Shown: positions 1-9,025, counted from the stretch's first letter. The stretch is 64,000 bases of DNA from Acidovorax sp. 106 (GCF_003663825.1 NZ_RCCC01000001.1:4782501-4846500), one strand, 5' to 3'. Translations and numbers: made by a program. The notes: generated by a model not told the origin, from the sequence alone.

Positions 1-1
1 G

Positions 2-118
2 CGCGATTCACTCAAATCCCGCCTGAACGCAGCGCGCGGCAGAATCGATGCCTTGCTGGAGCGCCTGCCTGCCAACACCGCGCCCGTCGCGCCCGCCCCC
101 ACCAAGGAAATCGAATGA
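2..118 (+). CDS. C-terminal end of a small ZapB-like/TIGR02449-type protein (partial)
   Basis: An open frame enters from the left edge and ends at TGA 116-118, giving 38 residues that begin RDSLKSRLNAARGRIDALLE and end in a Pro/Ala-rich tail. The ATG of zapA overlaps this stop (ATGA). In Burkholderiales a short coiled-coil protein of the TIGR02449 type normally precedes zapA, and the heptad-like Leu/Ile spacing here fits that. The N-terminus lies outside the window, so the family is inferred mainly from context. Confidence 0.6.
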   Translation, partial: RDSLKSRLNAARGRIDALLERLPANTAPVAPAPTKEIE

Positions 119-465
119 AGCAAATCGAGGTGCAGATCCTGCAGCAAAGTTACCTGCTGGCCTGCCCCGAGGGGCAAGAATCGCGCCTGTTGGATGCAGT
201 GGAGCGGGTCGACACCGCCATGACCCGCATCCGCGATGCCGGTAAAGTCCGCGCCCGCGAGCGCATCGCCGTGCTGGCTGCGCTGAACTTGGCTTTTGAA
301 ATCGCCGACCGCGATGCAGCGGCGGCCAAGGCAGCAGCAATGCCAGTGCACACCCCTGCCCCCACCCTGGCGGCCACAGCCCCCAGCGATGAAGAAAACC
401 AACGCCTGCAAAGCTTGCTGGGCCGCCTGGACCAGGCGCTGGAGCAAGACGGCCAGCTGCTTTGA
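115..465 (+). CDS. zapA: Cell division protein ZapA
   Basis: This 116-residue protein has the ZapA opening (MKQIEVQILQQSYLLACPEG), the conserved ERVDTAMTRIRDAGKVRARERIAVLAALNLAFEI segment described here only by its key RxRERIAVLAALN core near residues 43-56, and a C-terminal coiled coil (residues ~75-116). ZapA binds FtsZ at midcell and bundles protofilaments. The start is fixed by a 4-bp ATGA overlap with the preceding small gene, which implies translational coupling. The alanine-rich insert around residues 62-85 is longer than in the enterobacterial protein. 6S RNA follows about 210 bp downstream, the usual beta- and gamma-proteobacterial arrangement. Confidence 0.93.
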   Translation: MKQIEVQILQQSYLLACPEGQESRLLDAVERVDTAMTRIRDAGKVRARERIAVLAALNLAFEIADRDAAAAKAAAMPVHTPAPTLAATAPSDEENQRLQSLLGRLDQALEQDGQLL

Positions 466-674
466 CGGTGCTGGCTGCGGCCACCCTGGGCAGGCAGCCC
501 ATGGTGTGTTTCGGCTTTTAGGCATGGCTGCACGGGCCAGATGGCGGGCCCCGTGGCCGCCAGCCCAGAGCGCAAACGCGTCGGCCACGGCGTTTGGCCC
601 AGGCTTCGCAACCCATCCCCAAATACATCACCGCTTTGCCTGCAACCTCAAGGCCAAAGGCCTACAATGGTGAG

Positions 675-845
675 GTCTGCGGTGCTGCCGGGCTTTATAT
701 TTCCTTGAACCAATGCTCCCTGAGCTCGGGCTTGGTAATTGCCTGGTGAGCGTGATCGTCTCGCGTCAGATGAACCCAACGTCAGGCTGCCCTCGCCCCC
801 CTGAACCCCCGGTTCAGGATGCCGGTCCGGTGGCATTCGCAGACA
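675..845 (+). ncRNA. ssrS: 6S RNA
   Basis: The segment directly downstream of zapA carries 6S RNA landmarks. A closing stem pairs GTCTGCG (675-681) with CGCAGAC (838-844). Inside are the conserved CCCTGAGC and GGTGAGC pieces flanking the large central bubble, and the CTGAACCCCCGGTTCAG hairpin near 801-817. 6S RNA imitates an open promoter and sequesters sigma70 RNA polymerase in stationary phase. A TACAAT -10 element lies at 663-668, consistent with a start near 675; TTGCCT at 636-641 is too far away to be a good -35. The ends are estimated from the closing stem to within a few bases. No protein-coding frame here looks real. Confidence 0.85.
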
Positions 846-933
846 CCTTCTTCTTACGCTTGGCACTCTCTGTGCGAAGCGCTGCCGAGCGGCAGCTCAG
901 CCCCCACTCCAACACCTACGGTACCCCTCCCTT

Positions 934-1749
934 ATGCTGGATCCTCTGCTGATTGTTGAGTTGGGCGTTTTGGGTTTGTGCACCGGCTTTCTGGCCGGGC
1001 TGCTAGGCATTGGCGGCGGCATGCTGCTGGTGCCATTTCTGACCTACATCCTGGGCGCCAAGCAGGTGGGCCCAGATTTGGCCGTGAAGATGGCCATTGC
1101 CACATCGATGGCCACCATTGTGTTCACCTCCATTTCCAGCGTGCGTGCGCACCACAAGCGGGGAGCCGTGCGCTGGGACATCGTGACCAAGCTAGCTCCT
1201 GGCATTGTGCTGGGCAGCTTCGCCGCCAGCCTGGGGGTCTTTGCTCTGCTCAAAGGCTCTTTTCTGGCCATCTTCTTTGGCCTGTTCGTCAGCTTTTCTG
1301 CCACGCAAATGTTTCTGGACAAAAAACCTGCCCCCACGCGGCAAATGCCTGGCTCGGCAGGCCAGATGGGTGCAGGCGGGGTGATTGGATTTTTGTCGGG
1401 CTTGGTTGGCGCAGGGGGAGGCTTTGTCAGTGTGCCGTTCATGACCTGGTGCAACGTGCCCATCCACAACGCGGTGGCCACAAGCGCTGCGCTGGGCTTT
1501 CCGATTGCCTTGGCCAACGTGATTGGCTATGTGCTGGGCGGCCAGTCGGTGGCCGATTTACCAGCAGGCTCGCTGGGCTATGTGTGGCTGCCAGCACTGG
1601 GAGTGATTGCCACCTGCAGCGTGCTGACGGCCCCATTGGGTGCGAAAGCAGCCCACAACTTGCCCGTGAAAAAACTCAAGCGCGTGTTTGCCAGTCTGCT
1701 GTTTGCGCTGGCGGCCTACATGTTCTGGAAAGGTGTGCTGGCTTCTTGA
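934..1749 (+). CDS. TSUP-family (TauE/SafE, DUF81) membrane exporter
   Basis: A 271-residue polytopic membrane protein with about eight hydrophobic segments. The two TSUP repeat signatures are visible: a glycine-rich LGIGGGMLLVPFL near residues 23-35 and the matching LVGAGGGFVSVPFM near residues 155-168. Family members export sulfite, sulfoacetate or other small organosulfur anions, or carry related substrates; the substrate cannot be read from sequence. It stands alone between 6S RNA and the convergent c-di-GMP genes, so the neighbourhood gives no hint. The ATG at 934 places the first membrane segment a few residues in, as expected. Confidence 0.85.
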   Translation: MLDPLLIVELGVLGLCTGFLAGLLGIGGGMLLVPFLTYILGAKQVGPDLAVKMAIATSMATIVFTSISSVRAHHKRGAVRWDIVTKLAPGIVLGSFAASLGVFALLKGSFLAIFFGLFVSFSATQMFLDKKPAPTRQMPGSAGQMGAGGVIGFLSGLVGAGGGFVSVPFMTWCNVPIHNAVATSAALGFPIALANVIGYVLGGQSVADLPAGSLGYVWLPALGVIATCSVLTAPLGAKAAHNLPVKKLKRVFASLLFALAAYMFWKGVLAS

Positions 1750-1801
1750 ACCGAGCCAGTGCACCCGGTTGTTAGCAACTGCAATCGCCGCCAAACAAGC
1801 C

Positions 1802-4249
1802 TCAGGCCGCCGCCGCAAATCCCTGCTGTTGCATACGCCGCACCACCTTGCCGGGGTCGGCAAGCAGCAGGCGAAAGTCTTGCGCAGGCAGCCCTGGCGC
1901 GCACAGGAATCCCTGGAAGTGGTCACACTGCATTTGCTGCAGCATGGATTTCTGGGCCATGGTCTCAACACCTTCGGCCACCACGGCAATGCGCAGCGCG
2001 TGTCCCATGCTGATCACGGCACTCACGATGGCATGGTCACCATCATCGTCGGGCAAACCACGCACAAAAGACTGGTCCACCTTGAGCTTGTGGATCGGGA
2101 GTTTCTTCAGATAGCCCAGGCTGGAGTAGCCCGTCCCAAAGTCATCGATGGCCAGGCTGACCCCCAGTTTGGCAAGCACCCCCAGCCGCTGCGCCATCTC
2201 CTGCGCGTCCTGCAGCAAAATGCTCTCCGTCAACTCTAGCTCCAGCAAGGTTGGCGGCAGTCCGTGGACGTCCAGCAAAGAGACCAGTCGGCTCACGAAA
2301 TCGGGCTGCAAAAACTCCAATGCCGATACATTCACTGAGACAACAATGGGGCTCCCGGACTGCATCCAGCCCGCAGCCTCCCGTATCGCCTGCTCCATCA
2401 CCCAGGCACCCAGCGTGACGATGTAGCCAGATTCTTCGGCCAGAGGAATGAACGCCCCCGGTGACACAGGGCCCATTTCTGGGTCCGTCCAACGGATCAG
2501 CGCCTCGGCCCCCGTGATGGCACCCGTGGTCAGACTGACCTGCGGCTGGTAGTGCACCGACATGTGCTTCAGTCCCAAAGCCTGGCGCATGGCATGCTCC
2601 AGCTTCATGCGGGAGAGCAGGTTGGCATTCATCTGCGGCTGGTAAAAGCCGTAGCTGCCCCGGCCACGTTCCTTGACGCGGTACATCGCTGTGTCGGCCT
2701 GCTTGATGAGGTCGTCCAGCGAAAGCCCATCGTGCGGGAACAACGCAATGCCAATGCTGCACTGGATAGAGAAACCCATGCCATCCAGCCCAAAGGGGCG
2801 CAGCATCTCGTCCAGAATGCGGCGCGACACCGCCTCTGCAACGGTGGCATCGCCGCTATGCAGATAGATGACAAACTCGTCCCCTCCCAGTCGGCACAGC
2901 ATGTCTGTTTGCCGAAGGCAGGTTTGCAAACGTTCGGCCACCAACTGCAGGACCCGATCACCAAACGGATGCCCCAGCGAGTCATTGATGATCTTGAAGC
3001 GGTCCAGATCCAAAAACAAGATGGCAAAACTGCCGCCTTGTTGCTGTGCTGCGGCAATGGCCGCATCCGCGCGCTGCGCGAGCAACAAACGGTTGGGCAA
3101 TCCCGTCAACACGTCGCTGTAGGCGAGTTCCTCAATGCGCTTCTGTGCGGCGTGCTGCGCCGTGAGATCGCGCATGAAGCCAATGCTCTGCATGACTTGC
3201 CCGCTCTCGTCGTGCAGGGCCACCCAGGACAACTGCACTGCGCAGTCGCTCCCTATTCGGCGCGACATCCACAACTCCCCCTCCCAAAACCCCGACTTCT
3301 TCCAGCCCTCACCCACCCGCTCCATCAGCAGGGCATCACCCAAAGGCCTGAACAGGGAAGCGGCCAACTGCCCCTCATGAATGGGGGCGGCAGAACCCAT
3401 GAGTTTTTCGCAACCCGGGTTCATCCGCAAGATCCGATGCTGGCGATCGGCAATGAAGATAGCGTCCAGACTCGACTCGAACACCCTGGCTGCCAACCGA
3501 AGACTGGCTTGGGCTTCTGTCTGGCGCGTGATGTCACGGAATGAATAGACCCGCCCAACGGGCAAGCCACGGCTGAGCTGCGGCACAGACCGACGCTCCA
3601 GTACTGTGCCAGCGCTCAGCTCCAGAATATCGGTGCTTTCTTGCATCGGGTCGGCCATGATGGCCGCCATCCGCCCGGAGTAGCCCTGCTGGTCGCGCAC
3701 CTGATCCGCCATGTGGGCAAAAACGGCCGGGTCATCACGGCGGGTCAACATGTCTGGCGGGATGCGCCACAGCTTGACCAAACGCTGGTTGAAAGCCCGA
3801 ATGCTGCCATCCATGGCACACACCAGCATCCCGTCTGCAGCAGAGTCCAGCGTCGCCCTCAACTCCGACAGCAAGGTCTCCAGCTCCAACTCGGTCGTCT
3901 GCTGTTGGCTGCGGTCCATCATCGCCAGCAAGAAGGCCGTGCCGCCCCCCGGCAATGGCACGCGGCGCAACTGCCGCTCCACCGCAATCAGCGCGCCATT
4001 GGCATGCAGCACACTGGTTTCAGAGTGGATGCCGTCCGCGATGGCATCCACAGGCTGTGCCCAAAACACATGGTCTTGCGGGGTGGCAACAAAACCCAGC
4101 ACAGATTGCCCCACCAGCTCCTGAACGGTACGCCCCAGTAGCTTGGCGGCGGCCTCGTTGGCTGCCAGAACTGCCAGAGACTTCTCATCCACCAGACAGA
4201 CAGCCTCCAGCATCGCATCCAGCCAAGGCTGCGGCAGTGGGTATGTCAC
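1802..4249 (-). CDS. PAS-PAS-PAS-GGDEF-EAL c-di-GMP signalling protein
   Basis: An 815-residue cytosolic protein with three PAS-type sensor segments (~5-125, ~130-250, ~255-370), a GGDEF diguanylate cyclase domain (~380-545) and a C-terminal EAL phosphodiesterase domain (~560-805). The cyclase motif is intact (RLGGDEF near residue 457) and is preceded by an RxxD inhibitory site (RQTD). The EAL domain keeps EALIRW (~582), ELTES, DDFGTGYSSL and KVDQSFV, so it should bind and probably hydrolyse c-di-GMP. No membrane segment is evident. The start is GTG, and its GTGA overlaps the TGA of the upstream HD-GYP gene, so the two are translationally coupled. Which activity dominates cannot be decided from sequence. 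Confidence 0.93.
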   Translation of the reverse strand: MTYPLPQPWLDAMLEAVCLVDEKSLAVLAANEAAAKLLGRTVQELVGQSVLGFVATPQDHVFWAQPVDAIADGIHSETSVLHANGALIAVERQLRRVPLPGGGTAFLLAMMDRSQQQTTELELETLLSELRATLDSAADGMLVCAMDGSIRAFNQRLVKLWRIPPDMLTRRDDPAVFAHMADQVRDQQGYSGRMAAIMADPMQESTDILELSAGTVLERRSVPQLSRGLPVGRVYSFRDITRQTEAQASLRLAARVFESSLDAIFIADRQHRILRMNPGCEKLMGSAAPIHEGQLAASLFRPLGDALLMERVGEGWKKSGFWEGELWMSRRIGSDCAVQLSWVALHDESGQVMQSIGFMRDLTAQHAAQKRIEELAYSDVLTGLPNRLLLAQRADAAIAAAQQQGGSFAILFLDLDRFKIINDSLGHPFGDRVLQLVAERLQTCLRQTDMLCRLGGDEFVIYLHSGDATVAEAVSRRILDEMLRPFGLDGMGFSIQCSIGIALFPHDGLSLDDLIKQADTAMYRVKERGRGSYGFYQPQMNANLLSRMKLEHAMRQALGLKHMSVHYQPQVSLTTGAITGAEALIRWTDPEMGPVSPGAFIPLAEESGYIVTLGAWVMEQAIREAAGWMQSGSPIVVSVNVSALEFLQPDFVSRLVSLLDVHGLPPTLLELELTESILLQDAQEMAQRLGVLAKLGVSLAIDDFGTGYSSLGYLKKLPIHKLKVDQSFVRGLPDDDGDHAIVSAVISMGHALRIAVVAEGVETMAQKSMLQQMQCDHFQGFLCAPGLPAQDFRLLLADPGKVVRRMQQQGFAAAA

Positions 4250-5571
4250 AACGCCTGGGCCTCTGCTGCGACGGAGTCTGGGCTGACTGCACGCTCAAAA
4301 AAGTAGCAGATGCGCTTGCGCGGGGAGAGGTAATCCAGCGCATCACGAGGCAACTGCGAAGGCTTCAGGCTGCGCCGAATGCCCAGCTCTGGCACCGTCT
4401 CCAAATCCAGGATCGGGGCTTCGTCCTTGGGGATGCGCGAATCGTGCACAATCACCCGAGGACGCAGGGGCCGCGAAGAGTTGACCGATGCCACGATGGC
4501 ATAACGGTCATTGACCAACTGGACGATGGAGCCCGGGGGGTACACCCCCATCATGCGGATGAAGGCACCCAGCACCACAGAATCAAACCGCGACTTGTGC
4601 TGTGCAAAGATCACAGACAAGCTCTCGTGGGGCGTAAGGCCCCCTCCACCGATCGGGCTGCAAATGCGGTCATAGTGATTGACCAGCGCCACCACTTGGC
4701 TGGATCGACCCAGCTCTGCCGCGCCGCGACGCAAAGGAAAGCCCGAGCCATCGACCATTTCATGGTGCTGCGCGATGGCGGTCAGCACAGATTTGCCCCA
4801 ACCCATGCGCGTGGCCAACGCTACCGAGGCGGCCACATGGCCCTCGTAGCGCGAGCGTTCAGCGAGGGTCATGGAAGAAGAGACATGGGCCAGTTGCAGC
4901 GGCATGCCCATTTTTCCGATGTCGTGCAGCAACGCCGCGACACCCAGGTCATGCAACTCGGCGCTTTTCATACCCAGCGCTTTGCCCAGCAAAAGGCTCA
5001 GCACCATGACATTCACGGGATGCAGTGCACCCGGCTCACCAACGCCCTCAGAGAGCAGGCGGATCACCGAGTCACTGTTTTCAAGCAGCTCACCCACACA
5101 CTCTGACACGAGCGATGCCCCTTCAGCTTGCGCAGCCTGGGGCTGGTCACTGACCAGCTTCTCCATCGCCACATACTGGCGAGTGGCCAAGCGAAAGCGC
5201 TGATCGCAGGCCATCAAAGAAGCGTTTTGGGCTGCCAGCAGCAACCTGCGCCGCAACGCCAGGGCATTCTCAGCCCCAGCGGTCAATGCAGAGGATTGAT
5301 CCGCAACAACGGACTCAGGCGATACAGGCTCTGGGCATGCTGGCGGAGTTTCGAGTTCTGGCGGAATCACGCCATGGCGAAACTCGGGGTCGCTTTTCTT
5401 GGGCAGCACCTTGATTTGGGTGAGCCCCAACTCGCGCAGGGTTGCGATCTGCTCCGCAGAGCCCACCCTGAAATTGCTGACGGGAAACGGATGCTGCATC
5501 CAACTCAAATCCAGCTGGATATACATGCCAATTCGCAACTGGCTGATATCGATAAGAACTGAGGTATTCAC
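4246..5571 (-). CDS. HD-GYP domain c-di-GMP phosphodiesterase with N-terminal DUF3391
   Basis: A 441-residue protein. The first ~130 residues match the DUF3391 module often fused to HD-GYP enzymes (IDISQLRIGMYIQLDLSWM followed by a KVLPKKSDPE stretch). The HD-GYP domain follows, with LLHDIGKMG near residue 214 and HHEMVDGSGFP near residue 265. The last motif reads GFP where the family name residue is Tyr. I chose GTG at 5571 because family proteins begin just before IDISQLRIGM; an in-frame TTG at 5658 would add an unrelated hydrophobic leader. The gene overlaps the following GGDEF-EAL gene by 4 bp, so a hydrolase and a bifunctional enzyme are made together. Confidence 0.9.
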   Translation of the reverse strand: MNTSVLIDISQLRIGMYIQLDLSWMQHPFPVSNFRVGSAEQIATLRELGLTQIKVLPKKSDPEFRHGVIPPELETPPACPEPVSPESVVADQSSALTAGAENALALRRRLLLAAQNASLMACDQRFRLATRQYVAMEKLVSDQPQAAQAEGASLVSECVGELLENSDSVIRLLSEGVGEPGALHPVNVMVLSLLLGKALGMKSAELHDLGVAALLHDIGKMGMPLQLAHVSSSMTLAERSRYEGHVAASVALATRMGWGKSVLTAIAQHHEMVDGSGFPLRRGAAELGRSSQVVALVNHYDRICSPIGGGGLTPHESLSVIFAQHKSRFDSVVLGAFIRMMGVYPPGSIVQLVNDRYAIVASVNSSRPLRPRVIVHDSRIPKDEAPILDLETVPELGIRRSLKPSQLPRDALDYLSPRKRICYFFERAVSPDSVAAEAQAL

Positions 5572-5945
5572 AGCGCAATAGGTGACAGTGGGAAAATGTA
5601 ACAATACCGCGGCAATTGTTAAGCCCATTATCACCAGTTCTGATGGCCGCCTGAGCAAGGCGTTTACCCCCTATTTCCAGCAGCGCTTTTCTGGAAAAGA
5701 GGTCGAACTCAGACGCAAAAGCCGCAAAACCTTGTGCCCAGCCGGGGCCATCTCAGCGCACGGTTCGGCAGAAGCAGAAAAATGGCTGTCCCGCAAAGAT
5801 AGATCAGCTGGTCCAGCAAGATGTAAAAGCTGACGGAGTGTGGTGAAATTGCCAAAAAGTGACGGACTGATCGCTAGCTATACAAGCCAAAGCAGTCGGC
5901 CAGCTCTTTGAACAGGTTCTTGGCAGGCAGGGCCAAGCGCCTGAC
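5572..5945. other. Intergenic stretch without a recognisable gene
   Basis: This gap separates the HD-GYP start from the end of the TauE-like gene. An 83-codon plus-strand frame exists at 5582-5833 but has no ribosome-binding site, odd composition and no family resemblance, so I do not call it. A minus-strand run near 5880-5945 could encode a short tail (LPAKNLFKELADCFGLYS then stop), possibly a remnant of a lost gene. I see no promoter strong enough to name. Confidence 0.4.
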
Positions 5946-6677
5946 TCAACGACACCACAGTGAAGGCTTGTATACCAAGTCCATCCACAACGCCCACACC
6001 GCAACGCCACACAACAAGGCGCCACTGATACGAGCCCCCCAATCACCCCGCAACGCTTGGAGGTGCTTGCGCCCCCAATGCCATGCCAGCGGGCCACCGA
6101 CCAGCCACAGGCCGCTGCCCACTGCAAAAAGCGCCATAGACAACGCCCCTTGTACCGGGCCGCCACTGAGCGCTGCCACCAACAGCGCTGAGTAAAGCAG
6201 CCCACAGGGCATCAGAGCCCACAACATACCAGCCGACGCCACCCCGGCAGGGCTGCCCACCAAGGGCCTGACACGCGCCCACACTGAGCGACCGGCCTGC
6301 TCCACCCAGGCAGGCTGGCGCAACTGAACCATCATCATCAGCCCCCAACCCAGCACAGCAACGTGCATGAGCGTCCACACAGGCCGCAGTGCCATGGATT
6401 GCTGGGTGACCCAGGCCAGGCTGTCCATCGCCCAGGCCGCCAAGGCCCCCAGCAGCGAATAGCCCAGCACACGGCCACTGTGAAAAGCCAACTGGCGCAG
6501 AACAGAGGGTGCTGCGCTGCGTGGCATCCAGTGCACAGGCTGCTCTGGCGGGAGAGTTCCTGCCACTGAAGCGCCCGCCCCCACCACGGCACCGCAAGGC
6601 GCCGAACACATGGCAATGCAGTGGGTACCACCCAGGAGCCCCATCACCAACGCAGTCCAGGCCACGGCACCAGTCAT
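5946..6677 (-). CDS. TauE/SafE-like (DsbD/CcdA-type) membrane protein of the cbb3 locus
   Basis: A 243-residue protein with about six membrane segments. Near the N-terminus, inside the first helix, is GGTHCIAMCSAPCG (HCxxxCxxxC, residues ~16-29), a motif typical of the sulfite exporter/UreH-like proteins found beside cco genes. The cysteines suggest copper or thiol handling during cytochrome oxidase assembly rather than sulfite export; this is inferred from neighbourhood. It starts 8 bp after the hemN stop, so it is the second gene of an FNR-controlled hemN operon. Confidence 0.8.
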   Translation of the reverse strand: MTGAVAWTALVMGLLGGTHCIAMCSAPCGAVVGAGASVAGTLPPEQPVHWMPRSAAPSVLRQLAFHSGRVLGYSLLGALAAWAMDSLAWVTQQSMALRPVWTLMHVAVLGWGLMMMVQLRQPAWVEQAGRSVWARVRPLVGSPAGVASAGMLWALMPCGLLYSALLVAALSGGPVQGALSMALFAVGSGLWLVGGPLAWHWGRKHLQALRGDWGARISGALLCGVAVWALWMDLVYKPSLWCR

Positions 6678-6685
6678 ATCGAGTG

Positions 6686-8068
6686 TCAGATGATGCGAGA
6701 GAACTTGGCACGCGTGCGATCAGCCTGCAGGTAGCGATCAAACACCATGGCAATGCCACGCACAAAGAACCACCCCATGGCCGTGACACGCACACCCTCG
6801 TCACCGACCTCCACCAGGCCTTGGGTCTGCATGTCCTGGAGCTGATCCAACTCAGCAGCAAAGTAGCGGCGGAAGTCAATCAGCCAAGCCTGCTCCATGG
6901 GCTCAATGAGCAACTCTCCTTGGCACATCAAGGCCATGATGGCAGCACGTCGCACCAGATCGTCCCGATTCAGTGCCAAGCCACGGACCACGGGCAAACG
7001 CCCCTGGTCGAGGTGGTCGTAGTACTCATCCAGGGTCTTGGCATTTTGGCTATAGGTGGCACCAATGCGCCCAATGGCCGATACGCCCAAGCCAATCAGA
7101 TCGCAGTCAGGCTGCGTGCTGTACCCCTGGAAATTACGGTGCAAGCGCCCTTGCCGCTTGGCAATGGCCAGGGCATCGGTGGGCAGCGCGAAATGGTCCA
7201 TCCCCACATACACGTAGCCCGCCTCCAAAAAGGCATCCAGCGAACGCGACAACATGGCCACCTTGGCTCCGCCCGTAGGCAGCTCGGCAGTGATGATGCG
7301 ACGCTGGGGCTTGAAGCGGTCTGGCAAGTGAGCATAAGCGTACAGCGCAATCCGATCCGGGCGGAGCTGAGCGATCTGGGACAGCGTACGGTCAAAAGAT
7401 TCAGGGGTCTGGCGTGGCAAACCGTAAATCAAATCCACATTGATGGAATCAAACCCAATGGACCGGGCGGACTCTACCAAAGCAAAGACCTGCTCGGCGG
7501 GCTGCACGCGGTGCACGGCCTTTTGTACCTCGGTGTCAAAGTCTTGCACACCAAAACTCAGCCGGTTAAAACCCAACTCGGCCAACAAGGCCAAGCGCTC
7601 TGCATTCACAGTCCGCGGGTCCACCTCGATCGAATACTCACCCCCAGGCGCCAGCGTGAAGCTGCGCTTGAGCATAGACATGAGTTCGCGCAAGCCCTCA
7701 TCCGAGAGAAACGTCGGCGTCCCCCCCCCCAAATGCAGCTGACTGACCACCTGCCCTACACCGCACTGGGCCGTGTGCAGATCAATCTCACGGCTCAGGT
7801 AGCGCAAATAGACATCGGCGCGGTCATGGTGTTTGGTGATGATCTTGTTGCAAGCGCAGTAGTAGCATAGCGACTCGCAAAACGGAATGTGCACGTAAAG
7901 CGACAATGGCATCGCCTTGGCACCTGTTCCCAGATGCCTCTGCGCCAATGCCAAGGCATATTCCTCTTGGCCAAATGCCTCCACGAAACGGTCTGCCGTG
8001 GGGTAGGAGGTGTATCGAGGGCCTGGCACGTCAAAGCGGGTCAGGAGTTCTGGGGTAACTGCGGTCAT
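6686..8068 (-). CDS. hemN: Oxygen-independent coproporphyrinogen III oxidase
   Basis: A 460-residue radical SAM enzyme that decarboxylates coproporphyrinogen III to protoporphyrinogen IX without oxygen. The [4Fe-4S]/SAM motif is CESLCYYCAC (CxxxCxxC plus the extra HemN Cys, residues ~61-72), preceded by YVHIPF and followed by a GGGTPTFL motif. The N-terminal RYTSYPTADRF is typical of true HemN rather than HemW. ATG 8068 is preceded by AAGGATATCCCC, a good Shine-Dalgarno; the longer frame to 8134 would run through an FNR box. Two FNR boxes lie between it and divergent fnr, so low-oxygen induction is expected, matching the haem demand of the cbb3 oxidase. Confidence 0.96.
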   Translation of the reverse strand: MTAVTPELLTRFDVPGPRYTSYPTADRFVEAFGQEEYALALAQRHLGTGAKAMPLSLYVHIPFCESLCYYCACNKIITKHHDRADVYLRYLSREIDLHTAQCGVGQVVSQLHLGGGTPTFLSDEGLRELMSMLKRSFTLAPGGEYSIEVDPRTVNAERLALLAELGFNRLSFGVQDFDTEVQKAVHRVQPAEQVFALVESARSIGFDSINVDLIYGLPRQTPESFDRTLSQIAQLRPDRIALYAYAHLPDRFKPQRRIITAELPTGGAKVAMLSRSLDAFLEAGYVYVGMDHFALPTDALAIAKRQGRLHRNFQGYSTQPDCDLIGLGVSAIGRIGATYSQNAKTLDEYYDHLDQGRLPVVRGLALNRDDLVRRAAIMALMCQGELLIEPMEQAWLIDFRRYFAAELDQLQDMQTQGLVEVGDEGVRVTAMGWFFVRGIAMVFDRYLQADRTRAKFSRII

Positions 8069-8120
8069 GGGGATATCCTTGCGTACTAGCTTACTGTGCC
8101 GCACCCCTCCTCTTGCGTCC

Positions 8121-8134
8121 TTGACCTGCATCAA
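8121..8134. promoter_or_regulatory. FNR/ANR box (hemN side)
   Basis: TTGACCTGCATCAA fits the FNR consensus TTGAT-N4-ATCAA with one mismatch. It lies 53 bp from the hemN start; centred near 8127.5, it would give a start site near 8086 at the usual -41.5 activation distance. Confidence 0.8.
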
Positions 8135-8162
8135 GTGAAGTCATCTCCACAAGAGCGACAAT

Positions 8163-8176
8163 TTGATGCATATCAT
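8163..8176. promoter_or_regulatory. FNR/ANR box (fnr side)
   Basis: TTGATGCATATCAT matches TTGAT-N4-ATCAA except for the final base. It lies 82 bp before the chosen fnr ATG, which would allow activation or autoregulation of fnr. With the neighbouring box it forms a paired arrangement 42 bp centre to centre. Confidence 0.75.
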
Positions 8177-8257
8177 CTGCTGCTACTCGCAGACCGAGGC
8201 ATACCGGCCTCCCTCGTCGTGCACGATATGCCCGAACATCAACCAGGTTTCTGTGCC

Positions 8258-8980
8258 ATGAATCCGCTCACCATCAAAGTCGCTTGCTCCAACTGCAACC
8301 TCCGCGAGCTTTGCATGCCCGTTGGCCTCAATGACGAACAGCTGCAGCGCATCGACGAGGTGGTGGCCGTGCGCCGCAAAGTCAAGCGCGGCGGCACACT
8401 TTTTCGCAATGGCGAAGCCTTCACCTCGCTGTACGCCATTCGCACAGGTTTCTTCAAGACCTGTGTCGCCACTGAGGATGGTCGCGACCAAGTCACGGGC
8501 TTTCAAATGGCCGGTGAGATCATCGGCCTGGATGGCATTGTCAATGATCACCATACCTGCGACGCCGTGGCGCTGGAAGACGCCGAAGTCTGTGTGATGC
8601 CGTTTGATCGCATTGAAGAACTCTCACGCGAAGTAACGGCACTGCAGCACCATGTGCACAAAATCATGAGCCGCGAAATCGTGCGCGAACACGGCGTGAT
8701 GCTTCTTTTGGGCAGCATGCGGGCTGAAGAGCGCTTGGCGGCATTCCTGCTCAACCTGGTACAGCGCCTGCATGCTCGCGGCTTCTCTCAATCGGAGTTG
8801 GTGCTGCGCATGACCCGGGAAGAAATTGGCAGCTACCTGGGCCTCAAATTGGAAACCGTGAGCCGCACTTTCTCCAAATTCGTAGAGGATGGAACCGTCG
8901 AAGTTCGCCAGCGCCACGTACGAATCTTGGACACCGATGCCCTGCGCCGCATCGTGAACAATCAGCAAGCATGCCATTGA
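8258..8980 (+). CDS. fnr: Oxygen-sensing transcriptional regulator Fnr
   Basis: A 240-residue CRP/FNR-family regulator. The N-terminal cluster ligands are CSNCNLRELC (residues ~10-19), and a further Cys occurs in HTCDAVALEDAEVC, enough for an oxygen-labile [4Fe-4S] cluster. A cyclic-nucleotide-like beta roll follows, then a dimerisation helix and the HTH MTREEIGSYLGLKLETVSRT (~185-204), whose ExxSR-type contact (ETVSR) reads TTGAT half-sites. ATG 8258 was chosen because homologues start just before LTIKVACSNC; ATG 8228 would add ten residues. It is divergent from hemN and close to the oxidase genes it should control. Confidence 0.95.
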   Translation: MNPLTIKVACSNCNLRELCMPVGLNDEQLQRIDEVVAVRRKVKRGGTLFRNGEAFTSLYAIRTGFFKTCVATEDGRDQVTGFQMAGEIIGLDGIVNDHHTCDAVALEDAEVCVMPFDRIEELSREVTALQHHVHKIMSREIVREHGVMLLLGSMRAEERLAAFLLNLVQRLHARGFSQSELVLRMTREEIGSYLGLKLETVSRTFSKFVEDGTVEVRQRHVRILDTDALRRIVNNQQACH

Positions 8981-9025
8981 GCAACCTGCTTGCAGGGCAT
9001 GCCCAACGGTAGCTTGCAACCCACA

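Noticed and set aside
5572..5945. Insertion sequence remnant
   Set aside because: Scattered resemblance only; no terminal inverted repeats or transposase motif could be found.
8096..8257. Longer N-terminus for Fnr
   Set aside because: The added 54 codons run through both FNR boxes and the likely start site; homologues begin just before the cysteine cluster.
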